Assembly: GCA_963693315.1 (NCBI GenBank)
Contig: OY856186.1
Location: 137,577,436-137,641,435, forward strand
Origin: Diogma glabrata
Taxonomy: Eukaryota > Arthropoda > Insecta > Diptera > Cylindrotomidae
Length of the DNA stretch: 64,000 nucleotides
Direction of reading: 5' to 3'
Shown here: piece after piece, positions 1-12,225 of the stretch
How positions within the stretch are numbered: the stretch's first letter is position 1
Layout of the letters: every line of letters begins with the position of its first letter
Program-made: the position numbers and the translations under genes
Notes under the pieces: generated by a model
The model's input: only the letters and a program-made list of their open reading frames with translations
Told to the model about the DNA's origin: nothing
Databases searched by the model: none

Positions 1-505
1 AGTACATTCAGTAAATCGTTTCATTCAGTAAATTCCTTACATTGTGGATAATTATGGAACGATATTTGGTAGAGTAAAGTAACTGCGGTTGATCATAGTT
101 AATTTCGAAGCGCAGTCAAATTTTATGACTTTGACATTTGACAGTCAAATTTTATGACTGATGTTTGAATTTTTATCATAAGTCAAAATTGACATTCATT
201 ATTGTTCGTGCATGGTCCTCTTTAAATGATAAATGTGGAAGTTTCATACATATCTTAAAGATGGCAATGTAAACAAAACATCTCTTCAATCTTCATCTAT
301 TCATTTTATTTTCTATGTTTGCTTTGATTGATTTGTTTATGCAATTTGGTCTGCTATGATGCAGTGCATTTTATAAGACACTTAGCCGGAAATTCATCTA
401 CAAATCGATATGAAACAAAACACTAGTTTTTCCTTCTACCCCAATAGAAAGTACACACTTTCCTCCCTCACACCAGGAAGGAAAGTCATATTTCCTTCCC
501 TAGGG
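1..505. other. AT-rich flank, no feature recognised
   Basis: I see no coding region or repeat here. The last four bases (AGGG, 502-505) form the left target-site duplication of the solo LTR that follows. The same AGGG recurs at 3,929-3,932. Confidence 0.6.
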
Positions 506-3500
506 TGTAATGAAGGGTAATTCAAACACCTTAATTGAAATTCGAACCACTGTCCCACATACACCAAGTGGCCTTAACAGAAATTTCCATGGTCATTTTC
601 ATTCTGTCCTGTACACATAGTCTTATACTCAATCCATGGTCATCATTTACTATAGTTTTCGCCACAAAAATTTATTGTCCTAAAACAGTTGTGTAATATT
701 TTTCAATGCGATTTCCTATATTTGAGTTAGATTCGTCAATCACTATAAAAATGAACATAAATCAGTTGTGTAATATTTCTTCAATGTAATTTCTTTTTTC
801 CAAATTGTATTCATAGTTCCACTATATCCATATAGATGTCCTATAATCGTCTATCAATTAATAATATTTTATTAGTCTCTGACTTTATTCATATCATTTT
901 TGTTGGAATTTTGTTTCCAATTGGATCATCAACTTTTGACCTTTGTGTGGTGTTTTTTGGATAGCCATTTTTTGAATGGTTCACAGATAAATGGAAAACG
1001 AAAAACTTTCCAAAAAATTGTTTTATTTTATTTTTGTGTGCTTAAACTCGTGAGTGTCCTTTAGATAAATTGAAAAGAATTCATTTGGATGGTAGACAAA
1101 TTTAAAAACCACGACACATTTTTTCATATTAATAAATGTAATGCAGATTGTTGTTTGGGGTGTGAAAAAGACACCATTTTGCCGGACGTCGGAAATTCAA
1201 TTAAATTATTGTTGGTGGCGTAAAGAAATCAAGAAACTGGACCTATTGCTCTCTTCTGGACCCGGTAAACGCTGGTGGGGTCAGTATAAAATGACCATAG
1301 AATTCCTAGTAGAAAAAATAAGGTAAATTTACATTAATTGATTATTACTGTTAAGTATTACTGGTTTCGTGACCAACTGTAAATTAGAGCTTATTTCGGA
1401 TAAGGTCCATATAAATACTCGTTCATGGATGATCTGAACCTTACTGTTTGGTGCTGTAGACATTATAATTTATAATCCTTTGTTTTGGCAACAATTGCCC
1501 GGGATCGACCGTGAATGAAAATAATACGATTTCTTTTCAATATTTCGCCTGCTCTTTACAGGCTTCAACTGGAAGCACTGCAAACAGAAAGGAATATTTA
1601 TTATTATTAATGCAATTCACAATACAAGTAATTTTGGTGAACATAAGTATAATTATAATTCATGTGTTTTAGTGAAATTATAAATTTGCCTTAGATTAAT
1701 GAGAACCGTTAAAACACTACGAGTTTCGTAGCAAATTTAACTTGATACGTCATTAATGGAAACCGTGTAATTTGTTATATATTACTGCTAGTTTAGAAAA
1801 ACTTTGAACCAAATGTTACGGAAAAAATGTACATAAGTTGTACGTTTTAGTGAAAATTGTAAATTATTCGTATTACCGTAATGAGAAATTCTAAAATACT
1901 ACGAGTTTCATAGCAAATTTAACGTGATAGGTCATGCATATTAACCGTATACTTTATTAGAGATTATTACTAGTTCAGAAAACCTTGAATCAAAGGTTTT
2001 GGAAAAACTGTACATAAATTATGTGTTTTAGTGAAATTATAAATTATTATTAATAGATTAATGAGAAACTTTAAAATACTACGAGTTTGATAGCAAATTT
2101 AACGTGATAGGTCATGCATATTAACCGTATACTTGATTAGAGATTATTACTAGTTCAGAAAACCTTGAATCAATGGTTTTGGAAAAACTGTATATAAATT
2201 ATGTATTTTAGTGAAATTATGAATTATTATTAATAGATTAATGAGAAACTTTAAAATACTACGGGTTTCGTAACAAATTTAAACATGATATGATATTAAT
2301 GAAAACCATGTACTGTATTGTAAATTACTAATAGAAAGCTTTTTAACCAATATTTTGGAAAAACTGTATGTAATTACGTGTTGTTTTTTTTGTAAAATTG
2401 TTAAGTATTGTCAGCTTAAGGTGTAACCTTGTCATATTACTTGATTAGTATTCACCTCTACTCGAAGCTTTATTAGTAGAGATGGTGAGCATTATTGTTA
2501 ATTAAACAGAAAAGATCAGTGTATTAGACTTTGAATTGTCATTTGTTGTGTAGTAGTAATAACTTAAGATACCGGGTTAATTAAAATTAAACCTAAAGAA
2601 ACTGTAAATATATGCACTATTTATTAGTTGATGTATATTAACATTCAAGTGTTATTTCTTTGTAAAACGAGAAATGAAAATATAAAAAAAAGAGGAAAAA
2701 CAAATATAAAAAAAAAACAAAAAACTTACCTTGAAACGAAAGAAAAAAATATTTGTGTATGTTTAATTATTGTTTTGTGACCGTCTGATTGAAAAGAAAA
2801 AAAATAACCGTTGAGTGGAAAGAAACCGAGGATATAAAGAGAAAGGAAAACAGGATCAAGTCGCAGTGGTCGACGGATGAAGAGTACCACAAGTATAGAG
2901 TATGGTACAAGTTCACATGAGCCGATTTATCTGACGTTCTTCTGAATTTGAGTGGAACCGGATGGAGAGTTGAACCAGGATAGTGGTTCCTTTTTGTTTC
3001 TTTTATGCATCTTCCAGGAATTGTGCCATTACCGAGTGCCACTTACTTGGGTAACCATGACACACAGCATTAGGCGTTGTGTTCCATTCAGTATTTTTGG
3101 TTATTGCTCACGTTAACCGTATATGACATCAGATTAAATGACAACAGTTGACGACAAAACCTTATCCATTGCCGAAAACAAATGAGGGGCTGAGTTTAAA
3201 GGAAATTGGTGGGATCTGACCACATCATGGGGTGGGTACCGTTATATATAGGTATTTATATAGAAATATGTGTATATAGGCGTGAGTGTATGTGGGTGTG
3301 TATGATGGCGAGTGTGTAAGCAAGCGTGAGTGTATGGGGGGTATGGATGGTGTGTATGTGGGTGAGTGGATGAAGTGAACAAGTGTGTGAATGATTCAAA
3401 TTATGGGGTTGGACGTGGTGATCGTCGTTCGTTCAGATATGGGGTCGCCAGAGTCTGTTTAGTTCCCTTGTATTTTTCTCTTACGTTATTATCTCATGTT

Positions 3501-3928
3501 ACGCGTACATTACAGTTATTTGTGCTTGAGTAGCAGTGTTATACCCGGGGTTAGTTTTAATTTAAATAATACACTTAAATTTTGTTTAAAATAAAATTTA
3601 TGAATTTTTATTTCTTTAATTTATTTTTATTTAACTTTAATTTTATGTTTCACTAGCTTTAATTGTATCGACTGAGAATATTTATTTTGCACTATTAGTA
3701 TTTACTTATAACACATAGATTTGCATGATTTTTACTTGCACTTTGAACTCAGACTTATATTATTGCGAGTTTTTTCTCGAACCGGTAATGAGAAATACCG
3801 CGCAACAGCAGGTACTCTTCTCTCGATCCCATGGGCTGCAACTAGTTAGGGGCTAAAAAATAATTTCGCTAGGTACGCGACCTGCTATGCCACTTCGTTG
3901 TCATTCAACGAAGCAGCGCTTCATTACA
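506..3928 (+). mobile_element. Solo LTR of a giant-LTR Gypsy relative
   Basis: The block starts TGTAATGA and ends TTCATTACA, a terminal inverted repeat of the kind that bounds the other long LTRs in the window. It is flanked by the 4-bp direct repeat AGGG. No internal region is present, so it is most simply a solo LTR of 3.4 kb left by LTR-LTR recombination. Its 3' part (about 3,390-3,560 and 3,820-3,928) resembles the 3' ends of the E1 and B LTRs, sharing the GTCGCCAGAGTCT motif near 3,444 and the sequence around CATGGGCTGCA near 3,830. The 5' two-thirds is not visibly similar, so this is a related subfamily. It contains a 180-bp tandem array and no convincing gene. Confidence 0.85.
1636..2400 (+). 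repeat. 180-bp tandem repeat inside the solo LTR
   Basis: About four imperfect copies. The segment ACTACGAGTTT or a close variant recurs near 1,716, 1,898, 2,078 and 2,258, giving a period of about 180 bp. The middle copies (1,930-2,220) are nearly identical; the outer ones have diverged. Confidence 0.85.
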
Positions 3929-3932
3929 AGGG

Positions 3933-4237
3933 AAGCACTTTTTCCTCCCTCCCATTTTAAATATGTTATAAGTGATAAAACTTGTGAATTATTATACCAA
4001 AATTGTTTTCTAAATTTATAGAACATATTGTATAAAATGAAGTCTGGCAAAAATTAAATATAAATGTTACTTTAGTAAAAACCTAATTAAATAAAAATAT
4101 CAAATCATAATTCCAGTTTTTTGACTGAAGAATAAAACTGTCGTAGGATGCCGTGTCTTACTGAACATAAATAGATATTAACTTTTGAGTGCAAACACGC
4201 TAGCTACATTTATTAAATTTAATTGAATTTTTGAAAA
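3933..4237. other. Spacer, nothing recognised
   Basis: AT-rich sequence between the solo LTR and the Crypton relic. I see no gene or repeat. Confidence 0.5.
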
Positions 4238-5250
4238 ATGGAGATCGATTTAAGTGGTTTTCAACTTCCAAACACTCTACCTGATATTTAGGCTTAAGCC
4301 AACATAGCATCTTTAACTTTGCTGCCAGAAAAATCTAAGGACAGATATGAAAACCAGTATACACAAAATAAGCAGTGGGCTAGAAACAACAAGATAAATA
4401 ATTATTCAGAAAATGTTGTACTGGCATATTTTTCACTCCAAGCAAATCATTAAAAGCTTTAACTTTTGGGTCTAAATATTCGATGCTACGCACAATGGTG
4501 CAAATAAAGGACAACGTCGATATGAAATATCCAAAGTTGCTTGCATTTTTGAAACGTCAAAATCCCGGATACAAACCAATTAAAACTAAAACTTTCACAC
4601 TAGAAAAAATAAATACATTCTAATGGAAGCCCCCGATGATGTATTTTTATTTATGAAAGTAAGAAATGAAATCTCATGCGAATAATTTAGTTTTTGACAT
4701 AAAATATTCATAGGTACTTCTTGTTATTGGAATTTCTGGAGCATGTCGATGTGATGAACTTCTAAAAATGACTGTGGATCATATTGAAGATAAAGATAAT
4801 CTTTTAGTAAGAAAAAATTACCAATTCAAAAACGAATAAACAAAAAACTTTCGTTATAAATGCCACAAGAAGCAACGGCCCAAATTTTGTTTAGATCGTA
4901 AAAAAATATATATCTGTTTATGTCCTAAAACTGAACATAGACGATTGTTCCTATGCTTTAAGGCAGGTAAATGTATAAGTCTCAGCTCTAAAACAACATC
5001 GTGGAAGCTTATATAGAAGGTTATATAGAAGAATCCTACGCAAAAAAAAAAAAAACTTCTGATAAAACCATGGGAATTAATAAAGAACACAAACTTGCAC
5101 AGTTACCACAGTTACCACCGAAGTTACCACCATTACTATCCAAGCGAAAAAAGTTCAAATTCTGAAATTCCTGTTCAAACACTCTTTTCTGCCAATGGTG
5201 TTCATATAAGTGATGCTCAAAACTGCACATTCAATATCAACATATACTGA
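4238..5250 (+). pseudogene. Crypton-type tyrosine recombinase relic with intron
   Basis: Starting from an ATG at 4,238, scattered reading frames match the insect Crypton-like family: an N-terminal stretch LLPEKSKDRYENQY followed by SENVVLAYFS (about 4,320-4,440), then YPKLLAFLKRQ-like and GYKP-like segments in shifted frames. After a 55-nt GT...AG intron (4,659-4,713) comes a clean stretch with GISGACRCDELLKMT (about 4,728-4,775), the recombinase arginine box. The HxxR region is missing. A fragment GYIEESYAKK near 5,020-5,045 would hold the nucleophilic tyrosine, and the tail ends in an NCTFNIN-like motif near 5,225. Stops and frameshifts interrupt it throughout. The family assignment is from motif memory; a domesticated Crypton-derived gene that later decayed is also possible. 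Confidence 0.7.
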
Positions 5251-6554
5251 GCAATTTCACGAAGATTCAACAACGTTTTGACTTGACTCCTTTTAATTTT
5301 GATTATTTTTTGTTTATAGATAGTCTTTCATAAATCAAAAATACAAGTTCTCTTAGAATTTTTTTTTTCGACAAGGGGTCTTCACAGTGTGCCCCTCAAT
5401 TTTTTGTTATTTTGTGATGTGAGTGCATCTTGACGAGCGATTGTAGAAAAACTAGTGAATCGATTTTCATAAATGATATGTCGTTGAATTAGGTACCTAT
5501 TTTTTCAACTAAATTGAAGCTTACTTTATATCTAACAACTTGTAAAAGTTTAGGACTAACATTATTTTTTGTTTTAAAGATGAAATTCGTTGTGCATATG
5601 ACTGTCGGGAATCAGTTTTTTGTGTTCTGAAGGAAAATTATAAAAATGGCGTTATAAACTATGAGATTTTTTTTATGTTAAATTTCAAATATTTTATTAT
5701 TAGATGAACTTTTTAAAACATTATAAAAATTATATATGTAGTACAATAAATAAAATAAATACAATTGTTAAAAATGATATACTTATTTTACAAAAAGAAC
5801 TTTCTTTTGAATAGGAAAACACTTCTGCAATTATTTTCTTTGTATTAGATGGCATAAAAAAATGAAATGTTTATTTATCACTTTAGTAATCAAAGGTTGT
5901 TTCTGGTGACCTTAAGATGCAGAACGAACCCATTCACGAAAATTTGGGTTGGGCGAAGGGCTAACACCCCATTTCCGTAAAAAAATTATTGTCATGAATT
6001 CTGTACACAGGCCAGATGATCATAGAAAAAATAATTGTTTGTGATTTATTGATAAACAAATATCATTTTTGAGCTTATTTAGAATCACAATTATCGTTTT
6101 TGCGCTTCCACTCAATTTTTTCAAAATGTAGGTACACGTAAATGCTTTAGAGCAGTCGATATCCTTTTAATCAAACCATAAATTTTCTTACTATCGAAAT
6201 GTATCTCACATAAAAAAATTTCTTTCTACATTAATAGTTAATTTTCTTTCTTCATATTAATAAAAAGAACCAGTATTATTTATTTATTATTTCACTATTT
6301 ATTTGAACTAAGCCAACACTAACACTTGTTGTCCCACTTTCCAAAAAAAAAACAACAACCAATCGGTCGTTCCAACTCAAAGAAAAAATCAATACTGACT
6401 CAACATCTCAAAACTGACTAGCTAATTTTCTACATTTTGGCACGAGCCGAAATGAAACACCCTGTCTTGTACATTTTTATTGTTTATTCTACAAATTTTT
6501 CTATTTATCTGTTTCATTCTGTTAGTTTTTATAAATAGGTAAAAATCATATAAA
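5251..6554. other. AT-rich intergenic sequence
   Basis: No open frame with a recognisable motif, and only short homopolymer runs. Nothing further can be supported. Confidence 0.5.
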
Positions 6555-7313
6555 AACTGAATCTATAAAATTATGGTGCAAATTATGAAACTTTTTGCAA
6601 TCCATACAATTTTAGACCGATCTAGTTTCGAACCAATGAGAAAATTTTAAACTTTAAAAAAGTTTATCATTCTCATCAGGGCTAGCCGACTAAATAAACT
6701 CTACCAAAAAATGTCAACGCTAATGAATATAAACCAAAAATTAGGTTACAACTCTAACGAAGTGTAAAAACAAAAAATTTACATAAACATAAATTTAATA
6801 GATTCAGGTTTAGTCAATTAATTTCTCTGGTGATCACTGTTTTGTTATACTCTAGACATTCTAGTATTGAATAACAAACTTGTATCGGTGAGAAGAAGAT
6901 GACTAGTCTTCACTTGTGTCTATTGACACATGATCAACAATTAATTCAGTAAATTATTTGTGATATAACATCACCCCGATGGAAAATCTCCCATCAAGAA
7001 TAATATAAGAACTGAATCTAAAAAATTATGGTGAAAATTATGAAACTTTTTGCAATCCATACAATTTTAGAGCGATCTAGTTTTGAACCAATGAGAAAAT
7101 TTTAAACTTTAAAAATTGTATCATTCTCATCAGGGCTAGCCGACTATATAAACTCTACCAAAAAATGTCAACGCTAATGAATATAAACCAAAAATTAGGC
7201 TACAACTCTAGCGAAGTGTAAAAACAAAAAATTTACATAAACATAAATTTTCTAGATTCAGGTTTAGTCAATTAATTTCTCTGGTGATCACTGTTTTGTT
7301 ATACTCTAGACAT
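6555..7313 (+). repeat. Direct duplication of ~305 bp (two copies)
   Basis: 6,555-6,859 and 7,010-7,313 are near-identical direct copies, from AACTGAATCT to ACTCTAGACAT. They are separated by 150 bp of unrelated sequence, giving a period of 455 bp. There is no coding potential. It could be a pair of short non-autonomous elements or a segmental tandem duplication; I see no clear terminal inverted repeat. Confidence 0.8.
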
Positions 7314-7520
7314 AGTAACGATCATAGTAAAGTATAGTAAGGACATAGTAAAAATCATACCAAAGAATTTATCGGAAAGTGTCAAGTGCACGTCTGAATG
7401 TTTAAAATAATGTTTATAATCTCAATTTGACACCGTAAAAAACAAATTTAGGGTTATTATTTTAGTAATCCTATTTATCAACCTAGCCTTAGTTTCTGTG
7501 TGTCTTGGTCCTTTATTTAT

Positions 7521-8736
7521 ATTTATTGTCATAGTTTCTGTTGCAAAAGTGGATCAAACTGTTTTGCAAACAATCAGATGATGGACTAATTATTTTTTCA
7601 TTTCATTGAAAACTAAAGACTTTTTATCATCTTAATTTTCAAATTTATTTTAGTGGATACGTTTCGGCAATTTTTTGTGTTCCTATAAGTAATCTAGAAA
7701 CACATAATATTATAGTTAGTATGTTATCAAAACTAAACTAGAGTTAAAAATTTTATTTGTTTTTTGTATACTATGGAACTTACGTTAAATTAAAATTTTG
7801 ACTAAAATTGACTATTTATTCTACTGATTTATTAGACACTAAACAATAAAAAACACACCACCTTCCGAAAAAGAAAACAAAACATATTTTGGGATGACCT
7901 ACGTCAGTGGTTTAACAGAAAACTTAAAAAAAACTTTTCACAAACAATAACCCAAAAATAGGCATTGGTCTTTAAACGGTTAAGAACGTAAGCAAAATTC
8001 ATATAACAACAAAGATGTTATGGACAAAATGTCCAAAACAGAGATAAAATGGACAAAACAAATTTAATATATGAAATCGACTGCAACGATTGTGTTGGAT
8101 CATATGTAGGTATGACTGGTCAAAAACTAAGAAAAATAATGCAACATTATAAACTCGACCAGAAACAAAAACACCTAAACCTTCAGGGAACGGCGGCGGT
8201 CCAGCATTCCATTGAAACTGGACACACCTCCAATTTAGACAATCCAAAAATATTGTCGTTCGATCGAGACAAAACAACGAGAGCAATAAAAGAAATGCTA
8301 CACATAACAGCTAACAAAAATACAGTGAATTTTAGGATAGACAATGATAACCTAAGTAAGTCATACGCACAGCTGGTTAACACCATAAATATAAACAAAT
8401 ACTAAAATAATAATCTGATATAATATATGCAATACAATAAAGAATAAATATAAAAAATATACAGGTCATCAGCCTCCGAACTGTCCTATTATAATTATTA
8501 ACTTATTATTTCTAGAAAAAATTTTCAATTTTAATTCTGTTTAATTCTGTCTTCAGTTCAATTAGTTGATAATGGCAACAAAAAATTGCCGAAACGTCTC
8601 CACTAAAATAAATTAGAAAATTAAAATGATAAAAAGTCTTTAGTTTTCAATGAAATGAAAAAATAATTAGTCCATCAACTGATTGTTTGCAAAACAGTTT
8701 GATCCACTTTTGCAACAGAAACTATCACAATAAATA
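7521..8736 (+). mobile_element. Truncated Penelope-like element with inverted flanking repeats
   Basis: A GIY-YIG-type coding remnant sits between two copies of a ~158-bp repeat in inverted orientation: 7,521-7,678 and 8,578-8,736, both containing TTTCGGCAATTTTTTGT or its complement. Penelope-like elements are known to carry terminal repeats in direct or inverted orientation, so the arrangement fits that class. Almost all of the reverse transcriptase is absent, so the copy is 5'-truncated and dead. It lies just downstream of the 3' region of the old minus-strand Gypsy copy. Confidence 0.75.
7893..8405 (+). pseudogene. Penelope-like C-terminal fragment with GIY-YIG endonuclease
   Basis: The frame near 7,893 reads TYVSGLTENLKKTF, resembling the region just past the reverse transcriptase in Penelope-like proteins. 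It is followed by stops and a frameshift. The 8,049-8,405 frame (118 residues) then carries LIYEIDCNDC followed by SYVGMTGQKLR, matching the GIY...YIG pattern of the endonuclease, then a QHSIETGH segment and an EMLHI...NKNTVNFR segment typical of the C-terminus. It ends at a natural stop. In intact members the GIY-YIG nuclease nicks target DNA for target-primed reverse transcription. This fragment cannot act alone. Confidence 0.8.
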
Positions 8737-8932
8737 AGTTTAAAATAATTGTGGTGATTGAAAATATTGTACAAGTATTTTCGAAAAAGTCTATAGTATA
8801 TTACTATAAGATGGAAAATGAAAGTACACCTGATAACGAAATATCTTGCCAATTACAGGACAGGACGAAAGGAGAAAGTCCGTCTGACTTTATTCGTCCA
8901 GAGAATCATAGAAAAAACCAAGAAGTGAAATG

Positions 8933-8997
8933 AGAGTCGGGCTCGAACCCAAACCCCGAGAAAGACTCTCAGGCTCTACCAACTGAACTAGCCGGGC
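8933..8997 (-). other. tRNA-Lys-like sequence in the 3' region of the old G1 copy
   Basis: Read on the minus strand from 8,997, the sequence starts GCCCGGCTAGTTCAGTTGG, very close to the 5' half of an animal tRNA-Lys(CTT). It has a good A-box-like D arm and ends in GGTTCGAGCCC, a B-box-like T arm. The anticodon arm is distorted and the 3' strand of the acceptor stem is missing, so it is not a functional tRNA gene. It lies about 250 bp beyond the end of the integrase remnant. Similar sequences occupy the same place in E1 (23,648-23,725) and B (46,338-46,402). Confidence 0.7.
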
Positions 8998-9246
8998 AAG
9001 AAAATTTAAGGCCGAGGACTGAATGAAGATAAGAAAACCAATATACAAACAATAGAATTTTTCGGATAACAGAAAGTCAATGAGAACTAGAGGAAAGATG
9101 ATATCTATTGACGCACGTTTTTGGAATGGTATATTTCACGTCGTCGGGAAATAAGGTCCTCCAGTTCGTATGAGGCGTTACCAACTAACCGGATAACTTT
9201 GGCTTTAACAAATTTGGGGTATAATTTAGCTGCTTTCCGGCTTCAC

Positions 9247-10119
9247 TTAAAACGAAGTTTCAACGAAAGACGATGTCACCAAATTGTAGCGAGCTGCATT
9301 TTGCACAAAGGCTTCAGCGGTCAGCTCTTGAAGTCGGGTGCGAATCTTTGCTAATTGATCTGAACGATCAAGGGTTTCCCCGCTCTCGTCCAGACAATTC
9401 AAGCGTCGTAATAAAGAATAGGACGTACCATGAGCGATCATGGGTAGCCCAAACGAGGCATAATAGTGAGAACAACATAAAGTTTGATGTACAGAACATC
9501 GAAGAGCACAAGCAATTTCAATAAGATGCACGTACCACCGAGTAGGGTCTTCGGTCAGGTCCACAGACCACACGTAGTTCAGTAATGACATTTTTTTTTA
9601 TTCGCTTGGACGCTCGCTTGTGGGAAGTATAAAGCTGTAAAGGTATGGTGAACCCCATACCTTGACAGAAAGTTTTCGAACAATTTAGATTTAAACTCCG
9701 ACCCATTGTCTATGCCAATTGTTTCGGGACAACCAAAAACACATTGGTTTCTAGCAGTTTACAGATTGGCTCAACGGTTAATTTCCGTAAAGAAAAAAGA
9801 AACGGAAACTTAGTGAGACCATAGACCAGAGACCATAGACAATCAAAATTGCTATATGACCGGATTTAGTTCGAGAGTAAGGACCGATTATATCAATATA
9901 TAACCGTTGCCCAAGTCTTTCAGATCTACGTGACATCACTATAGGAGCACGACGCACGGTTTTAGGTGGTTTGACAATCTTACAGACGTCACATTGAGAG
10001 ACATAGGATTTAATTTGTGCGGCCATCCGGGGCCAAAAATAGAATCGAAGTAAGTTATATAAGGTTTTCGTCACTCCACCATGGGCAGATGTAGAAGGAT
10101 CATGGGCCTGGGAAATCAA
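9247..10119 (-). pseudogene. Integrase remnant of the old G1 copy
   Basis: Three broken frames cover the integrase. 9,778-10,119 carries the HHCC zinc-binding segment (AHDPSTSAHGG ... CDVCKIV) and the first catalytic Asp (LYIDIIGPY). Around 9,640-9,730 a shifted frame shows the second catalytic Asp (IGIDNGSEF) and then decays before the catalytic Glu. 9,247-9,591 holds the C-terminal part (IEIACALRCSVHQTL ... TAEAFVQNAARYNL), parallel to E1. The second Asp is present here but replaced in E1, so the E1 change is derived. This gene would have joined element DNA to the chromosome. Confidence 0.8.
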
Positions 10120-10836
10120 CTTAGTTGCTAACTCCTGGGGTATCTATACAACTTCCAAGTTTTACCTTCCAATGTCTTACCATCGCTCGAGGAAAAATTA
10201 AGTTTTTTATACACAAGTCCATCGGACGTCCGTAAATCGGGAAGAGAAACATTGGAGTCAGTGACTATCTTTACCAATTTAAGGTAATTGTTACTGTTGA
10301 AAGCAGGGATTTTAAATCAAGATTAAAATGATCAATTGTGTTCTCAGTGGAGAACACCGCATCGATGGAGAACATTCTCGAAAGAACATCTGGAACCACG
10401 TTTAGCTTACAACGCCGATGCTCAATTTCAAAGGTGAATCCTTGGAGCTTCAAGCTCCATTGTGCCAGACGAGACCTGACAGATCTTTCTGCTGCATGAA
10501 CCACTATAGAGAAGCATGATCAGTAATGATCTTAAAAGAGTGACCCTCGATGTACGTGCAGAATTTCTTGATACCTAGGATTGCAGTAAGGCATTTTCAC
10601 TGACGGAGTAATTTCGTTGAGCCGAGTTCAGGTTCTTGGACATATAGGCTATAGGATTTTCAATACCCTCTTGTTCCAACTGTACCAGTAAACAGCCCAC
10701 ACCATCATTATTCGCGTCGCATTGGAGGATAAACGGCTCAGAATAGTTCGGATTCACCAGAACTGGTGCCGAAGCCAATGTTTTCTCTAACGAGTTAAAG
10801 GCCACATCAGTTTCTAGGGTTCACACTAATTTGTTA
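10120..10836 (-). pseudogene. RNase H and linker remnant of the old G1 copy
   Basis: 10,575-10,805 encodes the RNase H start (FILQCDANNDGVGCLLVQ ... PIAYMSKNLNSAQRNYSVSE). 10,271-10,504 encodes its end (SRLAQWSLKLQGFTFEIEH ... LNVVPDVLSRM) in another frame. The segment down to 10,120 is the linker to integrase. In E1 the same parts form one continuous frame, so these breaks are post-insertion decay. Confidence 0.75.
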
Positions 10837-11682
10837 TTAGATTTTTTTAAACAAATCGGATATTAATGCCGTTAATGAGGCGAACGCAGAAATAAATCGA
10901 TGGCAATAACCAGCTATGTCTAAAAATCTCCTAATCTGTTTCATCGTGGTTGGTACGGGAAACTTGGGAATCGCGGTGGTTTTATCTTCATCGATTTTTA
11001 AAACGCCTCTACCTACCACGTAGTCTAAGTATTTAACTTCCGAGATTAAGAAATTACTTTTCTTAACATTGATTGTCAAGTTTGCATGTCTTAGACACTT
11101 GGCGACTTCTTTCAATACATCGATATGGTTTAAATAGGTGTCAGTGACAATTAGAAGATCATCTGAATAAACAAAGACACAAGACCTGAAATGGGGAGGG
11201 ATGACTTGATCGATTAATTTCGTCGTGGTCAAAGGTGCATTGCACACTCCGAAGGGCATCCTTACGAACTTGTACAATGGCCGACGAGCTACATTGAACG
11301 CAGTTTTCTCTCTATACGATTTTTCTAGAGATATCTGCCAGAAGGCATCTTTCAAATCGAAACTGGAGATGAAGTTGGCTTGAGGTAAACGACTTAGAAT
11401 TCCATCTTTTAGTGGAAGAGGATATGCATCTTTCTTGGTGACGGTATTAACCTTACGGGAGTGCAAACATAAACGAACTTTACCAGGCTTGCGTACTAGG
11501 ACCACTGGCGAGCTCCAAGGACTAGAACTTTCTTCGATGACACCCAGCGCCAGCATACGGTCCAGCTCATCTCCCATCATTTTATCTATTGCTGGTGATA
11601 TGGAATAGTGTCTTTGTTTCATGGAGACAGCTTCGCCAACATTAAAGATGTATTCACGCACATGTGTTTGACCTAAACCCAT
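10837..11682 (-). pseudogene. Reverse transcriptase remnant of the old G1 copy
   Basis: A 281-residue frame runs from MGLGQTHVREY to the RT thumb region. It contains WSSPVVLVRKPGK, SFDLKDAFWQI (first catalytic Asp) and VFVYSDDLLIV. The last is the YxDD box, with Ser where E1 has Leu. It is clearly homologous to E1 RT at amino-acid level. Flanking protease and RNase H frames are broken, so no complete Pol can be made. Confidence 0.85.
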
Positions 11683-12225
11683 TTTAAAAAATGACGGAAG
11701 CAGCTGTATCGCATCCGAAAACTGTTCGTCTTCGTCTGAAGTGATATCTGTGGAAATTGTTTGCCGGTGGAATAAACTGGGAGATAGCCTGATCAGCTAT
11801 CATTTGTCACCAAAGATGATTCGATCGATGGAGAGATGGTGGTGGACCACGTGACATTGATAATCGTGCTGCTTCTTGAGTTAAAACACGCAAAATATTG
11901 GCTTCACTAGCCTTTATAAAGGATTCCATCGTCTGTTGAGTGACGGAAGAATCTGGACTGCGTACAGTTCCAGACACAGGAGGGAGGGTAGGATTCCTGT
12001 CCTCTGCATTTTCTTCGGCTGTCGTAACTGGTGGTGGGGATAAACACGTGGTTGAGATGACTTTAATTTGGAGGTGGCGTTTTGTTGTAAATGTTTCTGA
12101 CGAGGAGGTAACTCGTCTTCACTGACATCCTCCCAGCTTACTCGAGAGGTATGTAATGGAGGAGGGACAGCTTGTGACTTAGCTCCTCTCGAAAAGGGGT
12201 TTGGAACCAATGCCTGTGTTGGTTT
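11683..12225 (-). pseudogene. Decayed Gag-C/protease region of the old G1 copy
   Basis: The minus-strand frame ending at 11,914 is rich in Pro, Ser and Lys (ITKPTQALVPNPFSRGAK and onward), as expected for the low-complexity end of Gag. I see no zinc knuckle and no DSG protease motif, so these are lost. The segment stops exactly at the E1 insertion point (GTTT, 12,222-12,225). Confidence 0.5.

Noticed and set aside
2767..3042. 91-residue minus-strand frame in the solo LTR
   Set aside because: No motif, not present in the other LTRs; chance frame.
8933..8997. Functional tRNA-Lys gene
   Set aside because: The 3' strand of the acceptor stem is missing and the anticodon arm is distorted; kept only as a tRNA-like sequence.
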